This document shows positions 55,301-64,000 of a DNA stretch of 64,000 nt, one piece after another. The position numbers and the translations under genes are program-made. The notes beneath the pieces were generated by a model. The model saw only the letters and a list, made by a program, of their open reading frames with translations. It did no database searches and was not told where the DNA came from. The stretch covers positions 124,001 to 188,000 of the forward strand of contig NZ_NBDP01000036.1 of assembly GCF_004123845.1 (NCBI RefSeq). Direction: 5' to 3'. Numbering within the stretch: position 1 is the stretch's first letter; each line of letters begins with the position of its first letter. The DNA comes from Allobosea sp. Tri-44. GTDB lineage: Bacteria > Pseudomonadota > Alphaproteobacteria > Rhizobiales > Beijerinckiaceae.

Positions 55301-55444
55301 GAAGCGGCGATCCATTCTCAGTGGAAGCACGGCAGCCCCGCTTCACCGGAAGGTGAGCCAGCCTTGACCCTGTGCCCGCCCGTTCATAGCTTCGGCAGTG
55401 AATGGCGGCGTTGTTGCCGCGCGCGAATCGAAAGGCGATGAGCC

Positions 55445-55765
55445 ATGGCGACGATCAAAGTGACCGATGCGAGCTTCGAGGCCGACGTGCTGAAGTCGAG
55501 CGAGCCGGTGGTTGTGGATTTCTGGGCCGAGTGGTGCGGCCCCTGCCGGATGATCGGCCCGGCGCTCGAGGAAATCGCCGGCGAGATGAACGGCAAGGTC
55601 AAGATCGTCAAGATGAATGTCGACGAGAACCAGCAGATCCCGGCCCAGTTCGGCATCCGCTCGATCCCGACGCTGATGCTGTTCAAGGACGGCAAGCTCG
55701 CCTCGCAGAAGGTCGGCGCTGCCCCCAAGAGCGATCTGTCGCGCTGGATCTCGGCCGCGGTCTGA
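55445..55765 (+). CDS. trxA: thioredoxin
   Basis: 106 aa, classical thioredoxin 1: [20 protein letters not shown] with the WCGPC redox site, [20 protein letters not shown] with the cis-proline, and FKDGKL. A general cytoplasmic disulfide reductase. It follows addA after 216 bp that hold the palindromic repeat. A terminator follows at 55788. Confidence 0.96.
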   Translation: MATIKVTDASFEADVLKSSEPVVVDFWAEWCGPCRMIGPALEEIAGEMNGKVKIVKMNVDENQQIPAQFGIRSIPTLMLFKDGKLASQKVGAAPKSDLSRWISAAV

Positions 55766-55787
55766 TCCAGTCAGCAGTAGAATGAGA

Positions 55788-55816
55788 AAGGCCCGCCCTC
55801 GTCGAGGGCGGGCCTT
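55788..55816. terminator. bidirectional terminator between trxA and the DoxX gene
   Basis: AAGGCCCGCCCTC (55788-55800), loop GTC and the exact complement (55804-55816), followed by CTTCTTCGTTTC. The two genes converge here, so it probably serves both. Confidence 0.85.
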
Positions 55817-55837
55817 CTTCGTTTCAGCTGTTCTGGA

Positions 55838-56233
55838 TCACTTCGAGCGGTTGTCGAGAGCCCAGGCTCCGGCGCCGGCGAAGATCAGGTAGAAGAAGAT
55901 GAAGCAATAGAGGATCGCGGCGTCGCCATTGTTCAGCAGCGGGTAGACGTTCCGGGGCGCATGGAACATCCAGTAGGCATAGGCCATCTCGCCCGCGAGG
56001 ATGAAGGCGACGGGACGGGTCCACAGGCCGATCAGGATGAGCAGGCCGCCAAAGGCTTCGAGGATCGCGCCGAACCAGAACAGCGTGAACACCGCCGGCA
56101 GCCCGCTGGCCGGCGGAGCCGGGAAACCGAACAGCTTTTGCGTGCCATGGGCGATGAAGATCAGCGCCGTCGCGATGCGTAGCAGCGCGAGCGCCTGTGG
56201 TGCGTAGCGACTGGGGGAGTTGAGAGCCTGCAT
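55838..56233 (-). CDS. DoxX family membrane protein
   Basis: 131 aa with four membrane segments: ALLRIATALIFIAHGTQKLF, FWFGAILEAFGGLLILIGLW, PVAFILAGEMAYAYWMF and CFIFFYLIFAGAGAWALD. The first helix motif RIATALIFIAHGTQKLFG is the DoxX signature. Members occur in quinone-linked oxidoreductases and in redox protection. Function here is not known. Convergent with trxA. Confidence 0.88.
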   Translation of the reverse strand: MQALNSPSRYAPQALALLRIATALIFIAHGTQKLFGFPAPPASGLPAVFTLFWFGAILEAFGGLLILIGLWTRPVAFILAGEMAYAYWMFHAPRNVYPLLNNGDAAILYCFIFFYLIFAGAGAWALDNRSK

Positions 56234-56535
56234 GGGCGGGTTGCCTTCCGTCCGATTTGAATGGATCTAAGTAGTTGTGTTTGCTGGCGAAGAAATGACC
56301 CTGCGCCCGCCGCGCTTGTCCCTGTGCAAGGAATGCCGATCAAGTCACATTTTCGTTTGCAGCGCAGCAAAATCGCCGAGCGGCAAATCCGCAACAGCGG
56401 AGCCCTCGTTCACCATCGCGAAAAATTCGCCGAAATCGGGCTTAACCACCCCTTAAAAGCGCCATGTTTGAATCCTGTCTGGAAAATCGTCGGGCTGCGT
56501 ACTGCGGCGTGGCGATGGGGCCTGAACGGGGCGGG

Positions 56536-58683
56536 ATGAACGACCGGTCGAAACGAGGCGGAGAGCGGCGCGAGCCGTCGTTCGAGCGTGCGCGCGACGA
56601 TTACGAGCGCGACGACGGCGATTTGCGCCTGTCGGCCGACGACCGCCCCTATCGCGGAGGAAGGAACCCGGTGGCACCGCGCCAGCAACCGAGCCGTCAG
56701 AAGACCGAGCAGCGCGGCGGTCGCAAGCAGCGCCGCAAGCGCGGCTCCTTCTTCGGGCGCATTGTCTACTGGGGCTTCGTGCTCGGCCTCTGGGCCGTGC
56801 TCGGCCTCGGCGGCGTGGTCGCCTATCACGCTGCGCAATTGCCGCCGATCGACCAGCTTACCGTGCCGAAGCGGCCGCCCAACATCGCGATCCTGGCCGC
56901 GGACGGCACGCTGCTCGCCAATCGCGGCGAGACCGGCGGGCGCACGATCACGATCGGCGAGGTGCCGCCCTATCTGCCCAAGGCCTTCGTCGCGATCGAG
57001 GACAAGCGCTTCTATGAGCATTTCGGCATCGACCCGATCGGGCTCAGCCGCGCCGTCGTCAACAACCTGACCAAGCGTGGCGGTGTGCAGGGCGGCTCGA
57101 CCCTGACCCAGCAGCTCGCCAAGAATCTGTTCCTGACCCAGGAGCGCACCGCCGCGCGCAAGATCCAGGAGGCGATCCTCTCGCTCTGGCTGGAGCGGAC
57201 TTACACCAAGGACCAGATCCTCGAGCTCTATCTCAACCGCGTCTATTTCGGCTCGGGCGCCTATGGCGTCGAGGCGGCGGCGCAGCGTTATTTCAACAAA
57301 TCGGCGCGCTCGGTCTCGATCGCCGAGGCCGCCATGCTCGCCGGCCTCGTCCAGGCGCCGTCGCGGCTTGCGCCCAACCGCAATCCCGAAGCGGCCGAGA
57401 AGCGCGCCCAGCTCGTCGTCGCCGCCATGGCCGATCAGGGCCTGATCTCGCAGGCTTCGGCCAAGACGGCGCTCGTCGCGCCGGCCGAGGTGCCCGAGCG
57501 AGTCGGGGCCGGTTCGGTCAACTACGCCGCCGACTATGTCATGGACGTGCTCGACGACTTCATCGGCGCGATCGAGGGCGACGTCACCGTCCTGACCACG
57601 GTCGACACCAAGCTGCAGAGCTCGGCTGAGACGATCCTGGTCGATGCGCTCTCGGCGCAAGGGAGCAAGCTCAACGCCTCGCAGGGCGCGGTGGTCTCGC
57701 TGGCGCCGGACGGGGCGATCCGCGCCCTGATCGGCGGGCGCGACTACACCAAGAGCCAGTTCAACCGCGCCACCGCTGCGCATCGCCAGCCGGGCTCGTC
57801 CTTCAAGCCCTTCGTCTATCTCACCGCGATCGAGAAGGGCCTGACGCCGGATACGATCCGCGACGATTCCCCGGTCTCGATCAAGGGCTGGGAGCCGGAG
57901 AATTTCTCGCGCACCTTCCGCGGCCCGGTCACGCTGCAGACGGCCTTCGCCCATTCGCTGAATACGGTCGTGGCGCGCCTGATCCAGGAGGTGACGCCGC
58001 GCGAGGTGGTGCGCACGGCCCAGCGCCTCGGCATCAACTCGTCATTGCAGCCCAATCCGTCGCTGTCGCTCGGCACCTCGGAGGTGACGCCGCTCGAGAT
58101 GACCGCCGCCTATGCCACCTTTTCCAATGGCGGGCAGTCGGTGCTGCCCTATGTGATCCGCGAGGTCAGGTCGACGAGCGGCAAGGTCGTCTACGCCCGC
58201 AAGGCGAACAATTTCGGCCCGGTGATCCAGCCGCAGACGCTTTCGATGATGAATTCCATGTTCCACGCGGTGATGACGGGCGGCACCGGCAGCAAGGTCA
58301 ACCTTCCCGGCTGGGAAGTCGGCGGCAAGTCGGGGACGACGCAGGATTATCGCGACGCCTGGTTCGTCGGCTTCACCGGGCGCCTCGTCACGGCCGTCTG
58401 GGTCGGCAACGATGACAACTCGACGATGAAGCGCGTGACAGGCGCCGGCTTGCCGGCCGAGATCTGGGGCAAGTACATGAAGGCGGCCCATGCCGGCCAG
58501 CAGCCGGTGCAGCTGCCGGGCGGGCTCTGGCAGTCTGCGCCGAAATCGATCTTCGACACCGGCGAGCCGGTTGCCGGCGTCGCGCCGTCGCCGCGAACCC
58601 AGCAGGCCGCCACTGGCGACCGTGCCTGGACGCCGCCGGCGCCGCAGGAGAAGAACTTCTTCGAGCGCCTGTTCGGCGGTTGA
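56536..58683 (+). CDS. class A penicillin-binding protein (PBP1a-type transglycosylase/transpeptidase)
   Basis: 715 aa from the ATG at 56536; the frame is open to 56464. A long basic cytoplasmic tail (residues 1-75) precedes one membrane helix (IVYWGFVLGLWAVLGLGGVV). The glycosyltransferase domain has AIEDKRFYEHFGIDPIGLSR and GGSTLTQQLAKNLFL. The transpeptidase has the catalytic serine motif GSSFK, SLN and KSGTT. The C-terminus is short compared with PBP1a of enteric bacteria, lacking an OB insertion. It builds and crosslinks peptidoglycan. Ends 4 bp from hrpB. Confidence 0.92.
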   Translation: MNDRSKRGGERREPSFERARDDYERDDGDLRLSADDRPYRGGRNPVAPRQQPSRQKTEQRGGRKQRRKRGSFFGRIVYWGFVLGLWAVLGLGGVVAYHAAQLPPIDQLTVPKRPPNIAILAADGTLLANRGETGGRTITIGEVPPYLPKAFVAIEDKRFYEHFGIDPIGLSRAVVNNLTKRGGVQGGSTLTQQLAKNLFLTQERTAARKIQEAILSLWLERTYTKDQILELYLNRVYFGSGAYGVEAAAQRYFNKSARSVSIAEAAMLAGLVQAPSRLAPNRNPEAAEKRAQLVVAAMADQGLISQASAKTALVAPAEVPERVGAGSVNYAADYVMDVLDDFIGAIEGDVTVLTTVDTKLQSSAETILVDALSAQGSKLNASQGAVVSLAPDGAIRALIGGRDYTKSQFNRATAAHRQPGSSFKPFVYLTAIEKGLTPDTIRDDSPVSIKGWEPENFSRTFRGPVTLQTAFAHSLNTVVARLIQEVTPREVVRTAQRLGINSSLQPNPSLSLGTSEVTPLEMTAAYATFSNGGQSVLPYVIREVRSTSGKVVYARKANNFGPVIQPQTLSMMNSMFHAVMTGGTGSKVNLPGWEVGGKSGTTQDYRDAWFVGFTGRLVTAVWVGNDDNSTMKRVTGAGLPAEIWGKYMKAAHAGQQPVQLPGGLWQSAPKSIFDTGEPVAGVAPSPRTQQAATGDRAWTPPAPQEKNFFERLFGG

Positions 58684-58687
58684 TCCG

Positions 58688-61186
58688 TCAGGTCCCGCGC
58701 GGCTTGGCGCGGGTCGTCGGCGCTGCTGCGGACGGGTCGTCCGGCCAGGGATGGCGCGGATAGCGCCCTTTCATCTCAGCCTTCACCGCCGCCCAGGAGC
58801 CGCGCCAGAAGCCCGGCAGGTCGCGAGTGACCTGGATTGGCCTGTGCGCGGGCGACAGCAACTCCAGCACGAGCGGCACGCGCCCACCGGCGAGCGAAGG
58901 GTGCTGCGCCAGCCCGTAGAGCTCCTGCACCCGGACCGAGATCGTCGGACCCGCCTCGGCGCCATAGTCGACTGCGAGCTGCGAGCCGGTCGGAGCCGCA
59001 AAATGCGTCGGCGCCTCCGCATCGAGCCGCCGCTTCAGCTCCCAGGGCAGCAGGGTCGAAAGCGCCGCGTCGAGGTCGCCTGGCGTGATCGCCGCCAGCG
59101 AGCTTCGGCCGACGATGTTCGGCGCGAGCCAGTCCATGGCGCTGCCGGCGAGCCCGCTGTCGGACAGGTCGGGCCAGCCGGCATCCGGCTCTTCGGCCGC
59201 GCGCAGGAAGGCGACGCGCTCGCGCAATTGCTGCTGCCCCTTGCTCCAGGGCAGCGTCTCGACTCCGAGCGCGGCGATCCCCCTCGCCAGCACCTCGGCA
59301 TTCTCCGGCGAGGCCTCGACCGGCAAAGGGCGCTCGGCCAGCACCAGAGCGCCGTATTTGCGGGCGGCGCGGGCTCGCAGCGCCCGCGCCGTTCGATCAA
59401 ACACTGTCTCGTTGCGCTCCGACAGCGCGATCCGGATCAGGCCCGAGGCGGCGAGCGCGGCGATCTCGGCTTCGTTGATCGCGGCGGAGCTGAGGATACG
59501 GGCCTGCTGTGCCGAACCGGTCATCTCCCCGACGACGAGATAGGGCTCGCGCGCCAGCCTCTGGCCGGGTTCGAGCGCAGCGCCGCGGCCATTGGCGAGC
59601 AGATACTGCCCCGAGCCGGGCTGGCGCGCCCTGGCGACGCGATCGGGAAAAGCGAGCGCCAGCAAAAAGCCTACGGAGAGCGGTTGCTCTTCTCCTGCCG
59701 ATACCTTGCTCGACGCCTGCCGTGCCCAGCCCTCGGCGAGGCGGCGCATGTCGCCGGCGCGGCCGCCGCGCTCGCGCCCGAAGCGCTCCAGTCGCTCGGC
59801 GAGGTCGATCGCATCGCCACCAAGCCCGCGCTCGACCAGCAGAGCCGCCAGCAGGGCGGCGGGCTCGGCCTGGCGATGATGCGCCGCGCCGACGACCATA
59901 TGCGCCAGCCGTGGCGGCAGTGGCAGCACCTGCAGCGCCTTGCCGTCTTCGGTGATGCGTCCGTCCGGATCCAACGCGTCCAGGTCGGCCAGAAGCGTCC
60001 GTGCTTCCTTCAGTGCCGGTGCGGGCGGCGGATCGAGGAAAGAGAGCGTGGTCGGATCGGAGACGCCCCAGGCGGCGCAGTCGAGCAACAACGGGGCGAG
60101 ATCGGCGGAGAGGATTTCAGGCCGGGCGAAGGCTTCGAGCGCGCCGTTGCCCGCCTCCTCCCAGAGACGGTAGCAGGTGCCGGGCTCGGTGCGGCCGGCG
60201 CGGCCACGGCGCTGGTCGGACGCCGCCTTGCTGGCGCGCTGGGTGATGAGGCGGGTGACGCCGATATCGGGCTCGTAGACCGGCACGCGGGCAAGGCCGG
60301 AATCGATGACGACGCGCACGCCCTCGATCGTCAGCGAGGTCTCGGCGATCGAGGTTGCGAGCACGACCTTGCGCCTGGTTTTGGGCGCCGGCAGCACGGC
60401 GCGGTCCTGCTCGGCTTGGTCGAGTGCGCCATAGAGCGGCGCGATCTCGATCGAGGGATCACGGATCTTCTCGCGCAGGCGTTCCTCGACACGCTTGATC
60501 TCGCCCTGGCCTGGCAGGAAGACGAGCAGCGAGCCGGCCTGCTCGTTCAGCGCCTGCAGGACAGCCTCGGTGACCTGGTCCTCGATTCGCTTCAGCGGGT
60601 CGCGGCCAAGATAGCGCGTCTCGACCGGGTAGGCCCGGCCTTCGCTCTCGATCACCGCGGCATCGCCGAGGAGTCTGGCGACACGCGCGCCGTCCAGCGT
60701 CGCCGACATCACGAGGATGCGCAGATCCTCGCGCAGGCCGGCCTGCGCATCGAGCGCCAGCGCCAGGCCGAAATCGGCGTCGAGCGAGCGCTCGTGGAAT
60801 TCGTCGAACAGCACGGCAGCGATGCCGTCGAGCGCGGGATCGTCGAGGATCATCCGGGCGAAGACGCCTTCGGTGACGACCTCGATCCGCGTCTTCGGCC
60901 CGATCTTCGAGCCGAGCCGGACGCGCAGGCCCACGGTCTCGCCGACGCGCTCGCCGAGCGTTTGCGCCATGCGGTTGGCCGCACCGCGCGCTGCAAGTCG
61001 CCGCGGCTCCAGAACGATCAGCTTGCCGCCTTTGGCCCAGGGCTCATCGAGCAGAGCAAGCGGCACGCGCGTGGTCTTGCCGGCGCCGGGTGGGGCGACG
61101 AGCACGGCATTCGGCCGCTCGCGCAGGGAGCCCGCGAGGGCGTCGAGAACCGCGTCGATCGGAAGGGCTGTGTCGAAGGCGCGCAT
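58688..61186 (-). CDS. hrpB: ATP-dependent helicase HrpB
   Basis: 832 aa DExH helicase. Walker A APPGAGKTTRVPLALLDE, the DEFH-type box AVLFDEFHERSLDADFGLAL, SATLDGARVA, and the arginine-rich motif QRRGRAGRTEPGTCYRLW. The C-terminal half has the HrpB-specific domain ending with RDLPGFWRGSWAAVKAEMKG. The family is a nucleic-acid helicase of uncertain cellular role. Length is standard. Confidence 0.94.
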   Translation of the reverse strand: MRAFDTALPIDAVLDALAGSLRERPNAVLVAPPGAGKTTRVPLALLDEPWAKGGKLIVLEPRRLAARGAANRMAQTLGERVGETVGLRVRLGSKIGPKTRIEVVTEGVFARMILDDPALDGIAAVLFDEFHERSLDADFGLALALDAQAGLREDLRILVMSATLDGARVARLLGDAAVIESEGRAYPVETRYLGRDPLKRIEDQVTEAVLQALNEQAGSLLVFLPGQGEIKRVEERLREKIRDPSIEIAPLYGALDQAEQDRAVLPAPKTRRKVVLATSIAETSLTIEGVRVVIDSGLARVPVYEPDIGVTRLITQRASKAASDQRRGRAGRTEPGTCYRLWEEAGNGALEAFARPEILSADLAPLLLDCAAWGVSDPTTLSFLDPPPAPALKEARTLLADLDALDPDGRITEDGKALQVLPLPPRLAHMVVGAAHHRQAEPAALLAALLVERGLGGDAIDLAERLERFGRERGGRAGDMRRLAEGWARQASSKVSAGEEQPLSVGFLLALAFPDRVARARQPGSGQYLLANGRGAALEPGQRLAREPYLVVGEMTGSAQQARILSSAAINEAEIAALAASGLIRIALSERNETVFDRTARALRARAARKYGALVLAERPLPVEASPENAEVLARGIAALGVETLPWSKGQQQLRERVAFLRAAEEPDAGWPDLSDSGLAGSAMDWLAPNIVGRSSLAAITPGDLDAALSTLLPWELKRRLDAEAPTHFAAPTGSQLAVDYGAEAGPTISVRVQELYGLAQHPSLAGGRVPLVLELLSPAHRPIQVTRDLPGFWRGSWAAVKAEMKGRYPRHPWPDDPSAAAPTTRAKPRGT

Positions 61187-61229
61187 AGGCCTGCGATGTG
61201 ACGCAGGCTGTGCGCGTGCGCAAGCTGGG

Positions 61230-62021
61230 TCAGGCGGCCGCCTGCCGCGATCCCACTGCGAACGGGGTCATGCTGACCGCGCCGGCCTTGGCCGAAACCA
61301 GTGTGTTGCAGGGCAGCGCCTGCCAGCAGTCGCGGGCAGCATCGACCGGTTCGGAAGCGATGATCACCGCATCGCCGCGATCGCAGAGGTAGAGCGTCGG
61401 CGGTTTCGTGTCGGAGGACCAGCGCACCGCATGGATCGTCTCGCCATCGGCGAGCGCGGCGGCGCAGCGCAGGGGCTCGCGCACGCCGGCCTCCTGCATC
61501 AGCGCCAGCGCGTCGCCGAGTGCGCCGGCGAGAGCTTCACCGGGCGCCGCGCCCTCGGCGATGCGCGCCAGCGCCAGCAGGAACAGCGCTTCGGAATCGG
61601 TGGTGCCGACGCGGGCGCCGTAGAGGCCGTCCGGAATCAGGCTCTCGAGCCGGCGCCTGATCAGGGCATAGCCGCCGATCTGGCCGTTATGCATGAAGAG
61701 GTGCCGGCCATGGACGAAGGGGTGGCAGTTCGCCCGCGTCGTCGCGGTACCGGTCGCGGCGCGCACATGCGCGAAGAACAGATGCGAGCGCACCAGGCGC
61801 GCGATCGAGAGCAAATTCTCGTCCGACCAGGCCGGCCTGATCTCGCGATACTGGCCAGGCTCTACCCGCTCGCCATACCAGCCGACGCCGAAACCGTCGC
61901 CATTGGTGCCGGTCTTGGCCTCCTCGGCATGCAGCGACTGGTGGATCAGCGAATGGCAGGGCGAGGCGATGAAGTCCTCGAGGAAGACGGGGGCGCCGGC
62001 ATAGGCGAGGAAACGGCACAT
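61230..62021 (-). CDS. class II glutamine amidotransferase (YafJ-like)
   Basis: 263 aa. The mature enzyme begins MCRFLAYAG, with Cys2 as the nucleophile after loss of methionine. Other motifs are NGDGFGVGWYGE, FFAHVRAATGTATTRANCHP and HNGQIGGYALIRRRL, all typical of the YafJ-type family. It takes amide nitrogen from glutamine; the acceptor is unknown. Confidence 0.9.
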   Translation of the reverse strand: MCRFLAYAGAPVFLEDFIASPCHSLIHQSLHAEEAKTGTNGDGFGVGWYGERVEPGQYREIRPAWSDENLLSIARLVRSHLFFAHVRAATGTATTRANCHPFVHGRHLFMHNGQIGGYALIRRRLESLIPDGLYGARVGTTDSEALFLLALARIAEGAAPGEALAGALGDALALMQEAGVREPLRCAAALADGETIHAVRWSSDTKPPTLYLCDRGDAVIIASEPVDAARDCWQALPCNTLVSAKAGAVSMTPFAVGSRQAAA

Positions 62022-62165
62022 GATGGTCCCGAATCAGGTGCGGGCGGGACGCCGCAGGAGAAGATTATTCCACGAGAATGAATGCAGGCATAGCGATTCA
62101 TCTCTCGTCTGCTTGTTCGGATTCGACGATCGCATTTGTCGAACACCGTGCTGGCAGGCACGTCC

Positions 62166-62325
62166 TCCTCCCTTCCCCCTTGTGGGGAAGGGTATGGGGA
62201 TGGCGGGCGAACGACTGGGTGCAAGGCCGCATTGTAGGAGCGGGCCGATCCATTTTCCGCCGGATTCGCCGCGACTTCGCGCCCCCCACCCCTAACCCCT
62301 CCCCACAAGGGGGGAGGGGAATAAG
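62166..62325. repeat. pair of inverted GC-rich repeats
   Basis: Two inverted copies of about 40 bp: 62166-62208 (centred on CCCCCTTGTGGGGAAGGG) and 62282-62325 (CCCCTCCCCACAAGGGGGG). They share about 80% identity and flank a 75-bp centre. Likely another short palindromic family. It occupies part of the 400-bp gap between the amidotransferase and antiporter genes, where no gene was seen. Confidence 0.7.
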
Positions 62326-62423
62326 GTAGCGTGATTGCGAGCCGCATAGCCTTGATATAACCGTCGCGACGATAGGTGGCGACGACGTCCCGCGGCAAGC
62401 GGGCAGGGAAGGGGCCGATTTTC

Positions 62424-63836
62424 ATGCTGACGAGGCTCGCCGGCGCTACGCTCCTGTTCGCCCTGACTCCGCAAGTCGCCTTCGCCGCCGGCGACATCGG
62501 CGGCGCGACCATGGGCGTCGCCTGGGCGCTGCCCTTCGCCGGCATGCTGCTCTCGATCGCGCTCGGTCCGGTACTGTTCCCGCATTTCTGGGAGCTGAAC
62601 TATGGCAAGTTCGCAGCCTTCTGGGCCGTTCTGGTGGTGGTGCCGCTCGTGCTGTTCCGTGGCATTGATCCGGCGCTGGGCGCGCTCCTGCACACCGGCC
62701 TGCTCGACTACATCCCCTTTATCATCCTGCTGTTTGCGCTGTTCACCATCGCCGGCGGCATCCTGATCACCGGCAACCTCCACGGCACGCCGGTGACGAA
62801 CACCGTGCTGCTCGCGATCGGCACGCTGATGGCGAGCTTCGTCGGCACCACCGGCGCCTCGATCATCATGATCCGCCCGGTGCTGCGGGCCAATGACAAC
62901 CGGCGCCATAACGTCCACGTCGTCGTCTTCTTCATCTTCCTGGTCTCGAATATCGGCGGCTCGCTGACGCCGCTCGGAGACCCGCCGCTCTTCCTCGGCT
63001 TCCTGCGCGGCGTCTCCTTCTTCTGGACGACGACGCATCTGCTGCCGGAGACGCTGTTCGCGGTCGTTGTCCTGCTCGCCGTGTTCTACGCGCTCGACAG
63101 CTGGCTCTTCCGCAAGGAGGAGGATTTCCCGCCGCTGCGCGATCCGACGCCGGACCGCGCCATCAAGCTGTTCGGCAAGATCAACATCCTCCTGCTCGGT
63201 GGCGTGATCCTCGCCATCCTGATGTCTGCGAGCTGGAAGCCGGGCATTGCCTTCACCATCCATGGCATCGCCGTGGAATGGCAGAACCTTGTGCGCGATC
63301 TCGCCTTGCTGGCGCTGGCAGGCCTCTCGCTCGTCCTGACGCCGAAGCCGGTGCGCGCCGGAAACGAGTTCAGCTGGGGCCCGATCAGGGAGGTCGCCAA
63401 GCTCTTCGCCGGCATCTTCGCCTGCATCATCCCGGTGCTGGCGATGCTCCAGGCCGGGCGCAACGGCGCCTTCGCACCGCTCGTCGCCCTCGTCAGCAAT
63501 GCCGATGGCAGTCCGAACAACACAGCGTACTTCTGGCTGACCGGTGCGCTCTCCTCCTTCCTCGACAACGCCCCGACCTATCTTGTCTTCTTCGAGCTCG
63601 CCGGCGGCGATCCCAAGGCGCTGATGACGACCGGAGCGCTGACGCTGACCGCGATCTCGGCCGGCGCCGTCTTCATGGGCGCCAACTCCTATATCGGCAA
63701 CGCTCCCAACTTCATGGTCTACGCCATCGCCAAGGACCGGAAGGTCGCGATGCCGAGCTTCTTCGGCTACATGCTCTGGTCCGGCGCGATCCTGATCCCG
63801 CTCTTCCTGCTTGAGACGCTCATCTTCTTCCGCTGA
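62424..63836 (+). CDS. NhaD-type sodium:proton antiporter
   Basis: 470 aa from the ATG at 62424. About eleven to twelve membrane segments. Family motifs include WALPFAGMLLSIALGPVLFP, GNLHGTPVTNTVLLAIGTLM, FVGTTGASIIMIRPVLRAND, LTPLGDPPLFLGFLRGVSFF and LSSFLDNAPTYLVFFE near the C-terminus. NhaD-type proteins expel sodium or lithium in exchange for protons. The gene stands alone between repeats and the next transporter. Confidence 0.9.
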   Translation: MLTRLAGATLLFALTPQVAFAAGDIGGATMGVAWALPFAGMLLSIALGPVLFPHFWELNYGKFAAFWAVLVVVPLVLFRGIDPALGALLHTGLLDYIPFIILLFALFTIAGGILITGNLHGTPVTNTVLLAIGTLMASFVGTTGASIIMIRPVLRANDNRRHNVHVVVFFIFLVSNIGGSLTPLGDPPLFLGFLRGVSFFWTTTHLLPETLFAVVVLLAVFYALDSWLFRKEEDFPPLRDPTPDRAIKLFGKINILLLGGVILAILMSASWKPGIAFTIHGIAVEWQNLVRDLALLALAGLSLVLTPKPVRAGNEFSWGPIREVAKLFAGIFACIIPVLAMLQAGRNGAFAPLVALVSNADGSPNNTAYFWLTGALSSFLDNAPTYLVFFELAGGDPKALMTTGALTLTAISAGAVFMGANSYIGNAPNFMVYAIAKDRKVAMPSFFGYMLWSGAILIPLFLLETLIFFR

Positions 63837-63911
63837 CAGTCCGTGCTGCCGCCTCGACAGGCTGGCAGGGGCGACATAAACCGGCGGCCACCGACCGAGA
63901 GCCGCCGAACC

Positions 63912-64000
63912 ATGCCCCTGCGCCCCGACACGCTGGCGATGACCGCCGTCCTCGCCATGCTGACGGCGCTCGGCCCGCTTTCGACCGATTTCTATTTGCC
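63912..64000 (+). CDS. MFS drug-efflux transporter, Bcr/CflA type (cut by window end)
   Basis: About 29 residues from the ATG at 63912: LAMTAVLAMLTALGPLSTDF then YLP. This is the first transmembrane helix of the Bcr/CflA multidrug subfamily, with the diagnostic G-P-L-S-T-D-F/M-Y-L-P ending. The rest lies outside the window. Confidence 0.7.
   Translation, partial: MPLRPDTLAMTAVLAMLTALGPLSTDFYL

Noticed and set aside
58490-61201. 903-aa plus-strand open frame
   Set aside because: It is the antisense of hrpB, with no domain.

Overview
The window is a high-GC stretch of an alphaproteobacterial chromosome, most likely from the Hyphomicrobiales and possibly Bosea or a relative. The genus is an inference. 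It rests on the PhyR/NepR/EcfG stress locus, a PmtA-like methyltransferase, AddAB, and short palindromic intergenic repeats of a kind I associate with that order. No rRNA or tRNA gene and no CRISPR array was seen.

Layout. (1) 0-8.5 kb, mostly minus strand: an eight- or nine-gene run with a DUF1445 (D-glutamate cyclase-like) protein, a branched-chain-type ABC importer (binding protein, livHMGF) and 5-oxoprolinase pxpABC. It looks like one uptake-and-hydrolysis operon for 5-oxoproline or related compounds. A LysR gene in three reading frames (8.8-9.7 kb) lies upstream, and the tail of another LysR gene opens the window. (2) About 10.2-23.8 kb, plus strand: a Tn7-like transposon. It carries a small XRE regulator, a cargo operon with a soluble FtsH-like AAA/M41 protease and two small proteins, then tnsA, tnsB, tnsC (split by a -1 frameshift) and two tniQ genes. 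Both TniQ proteins, especially the second (978 aa), end in long tandem arrays of winged-helix-like units. A plausible transposon end with three 21-22 bp-spaced repeats lies 12 bp beyond the gyrB stop codon, which suggests the gyrB 3' end is the attachment site. The left end was not found. (3) 23.8-31.2 kb: gyrB, recQ, a frameshifted secreted-protein gene, an FMN reductase, a PmtA-like methyltransferase and a Crp/Fnr regulator.

(4) 31.2-44 kb: a general stress response region. phyK-like kinase, ecfG and nepR face phyR. Eight GGAAC-N16/17-CGTT-like promoters were found by eye, ahead of an ABC transporter, a small exported protein, a transglutaminase, nepR-ecfG, a 23-aa membrane peptide plus extensin-like gene, a 76-aa ORF, a response regulator and a YqjD-like gene. 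(5) 44-64 kb: housekeeping genes: polA, a nitroreductase, a murU-like gene, addB, addA, trxA, DoxX, a class A penicillin-binding protein, hrpB, a class II glutamine amidotransferase, a NhaD-type antiporter and the start of a Bcr/CflA-type MFS gene.

The most notable system is the Tn7-like element. It has two putative target selectors with very long DNA-binding arrays, a possibly recoded TnsC, an apparent gyrB attachment site, and a cargo protease operon that shares operator-like motifs with the transposition operon.
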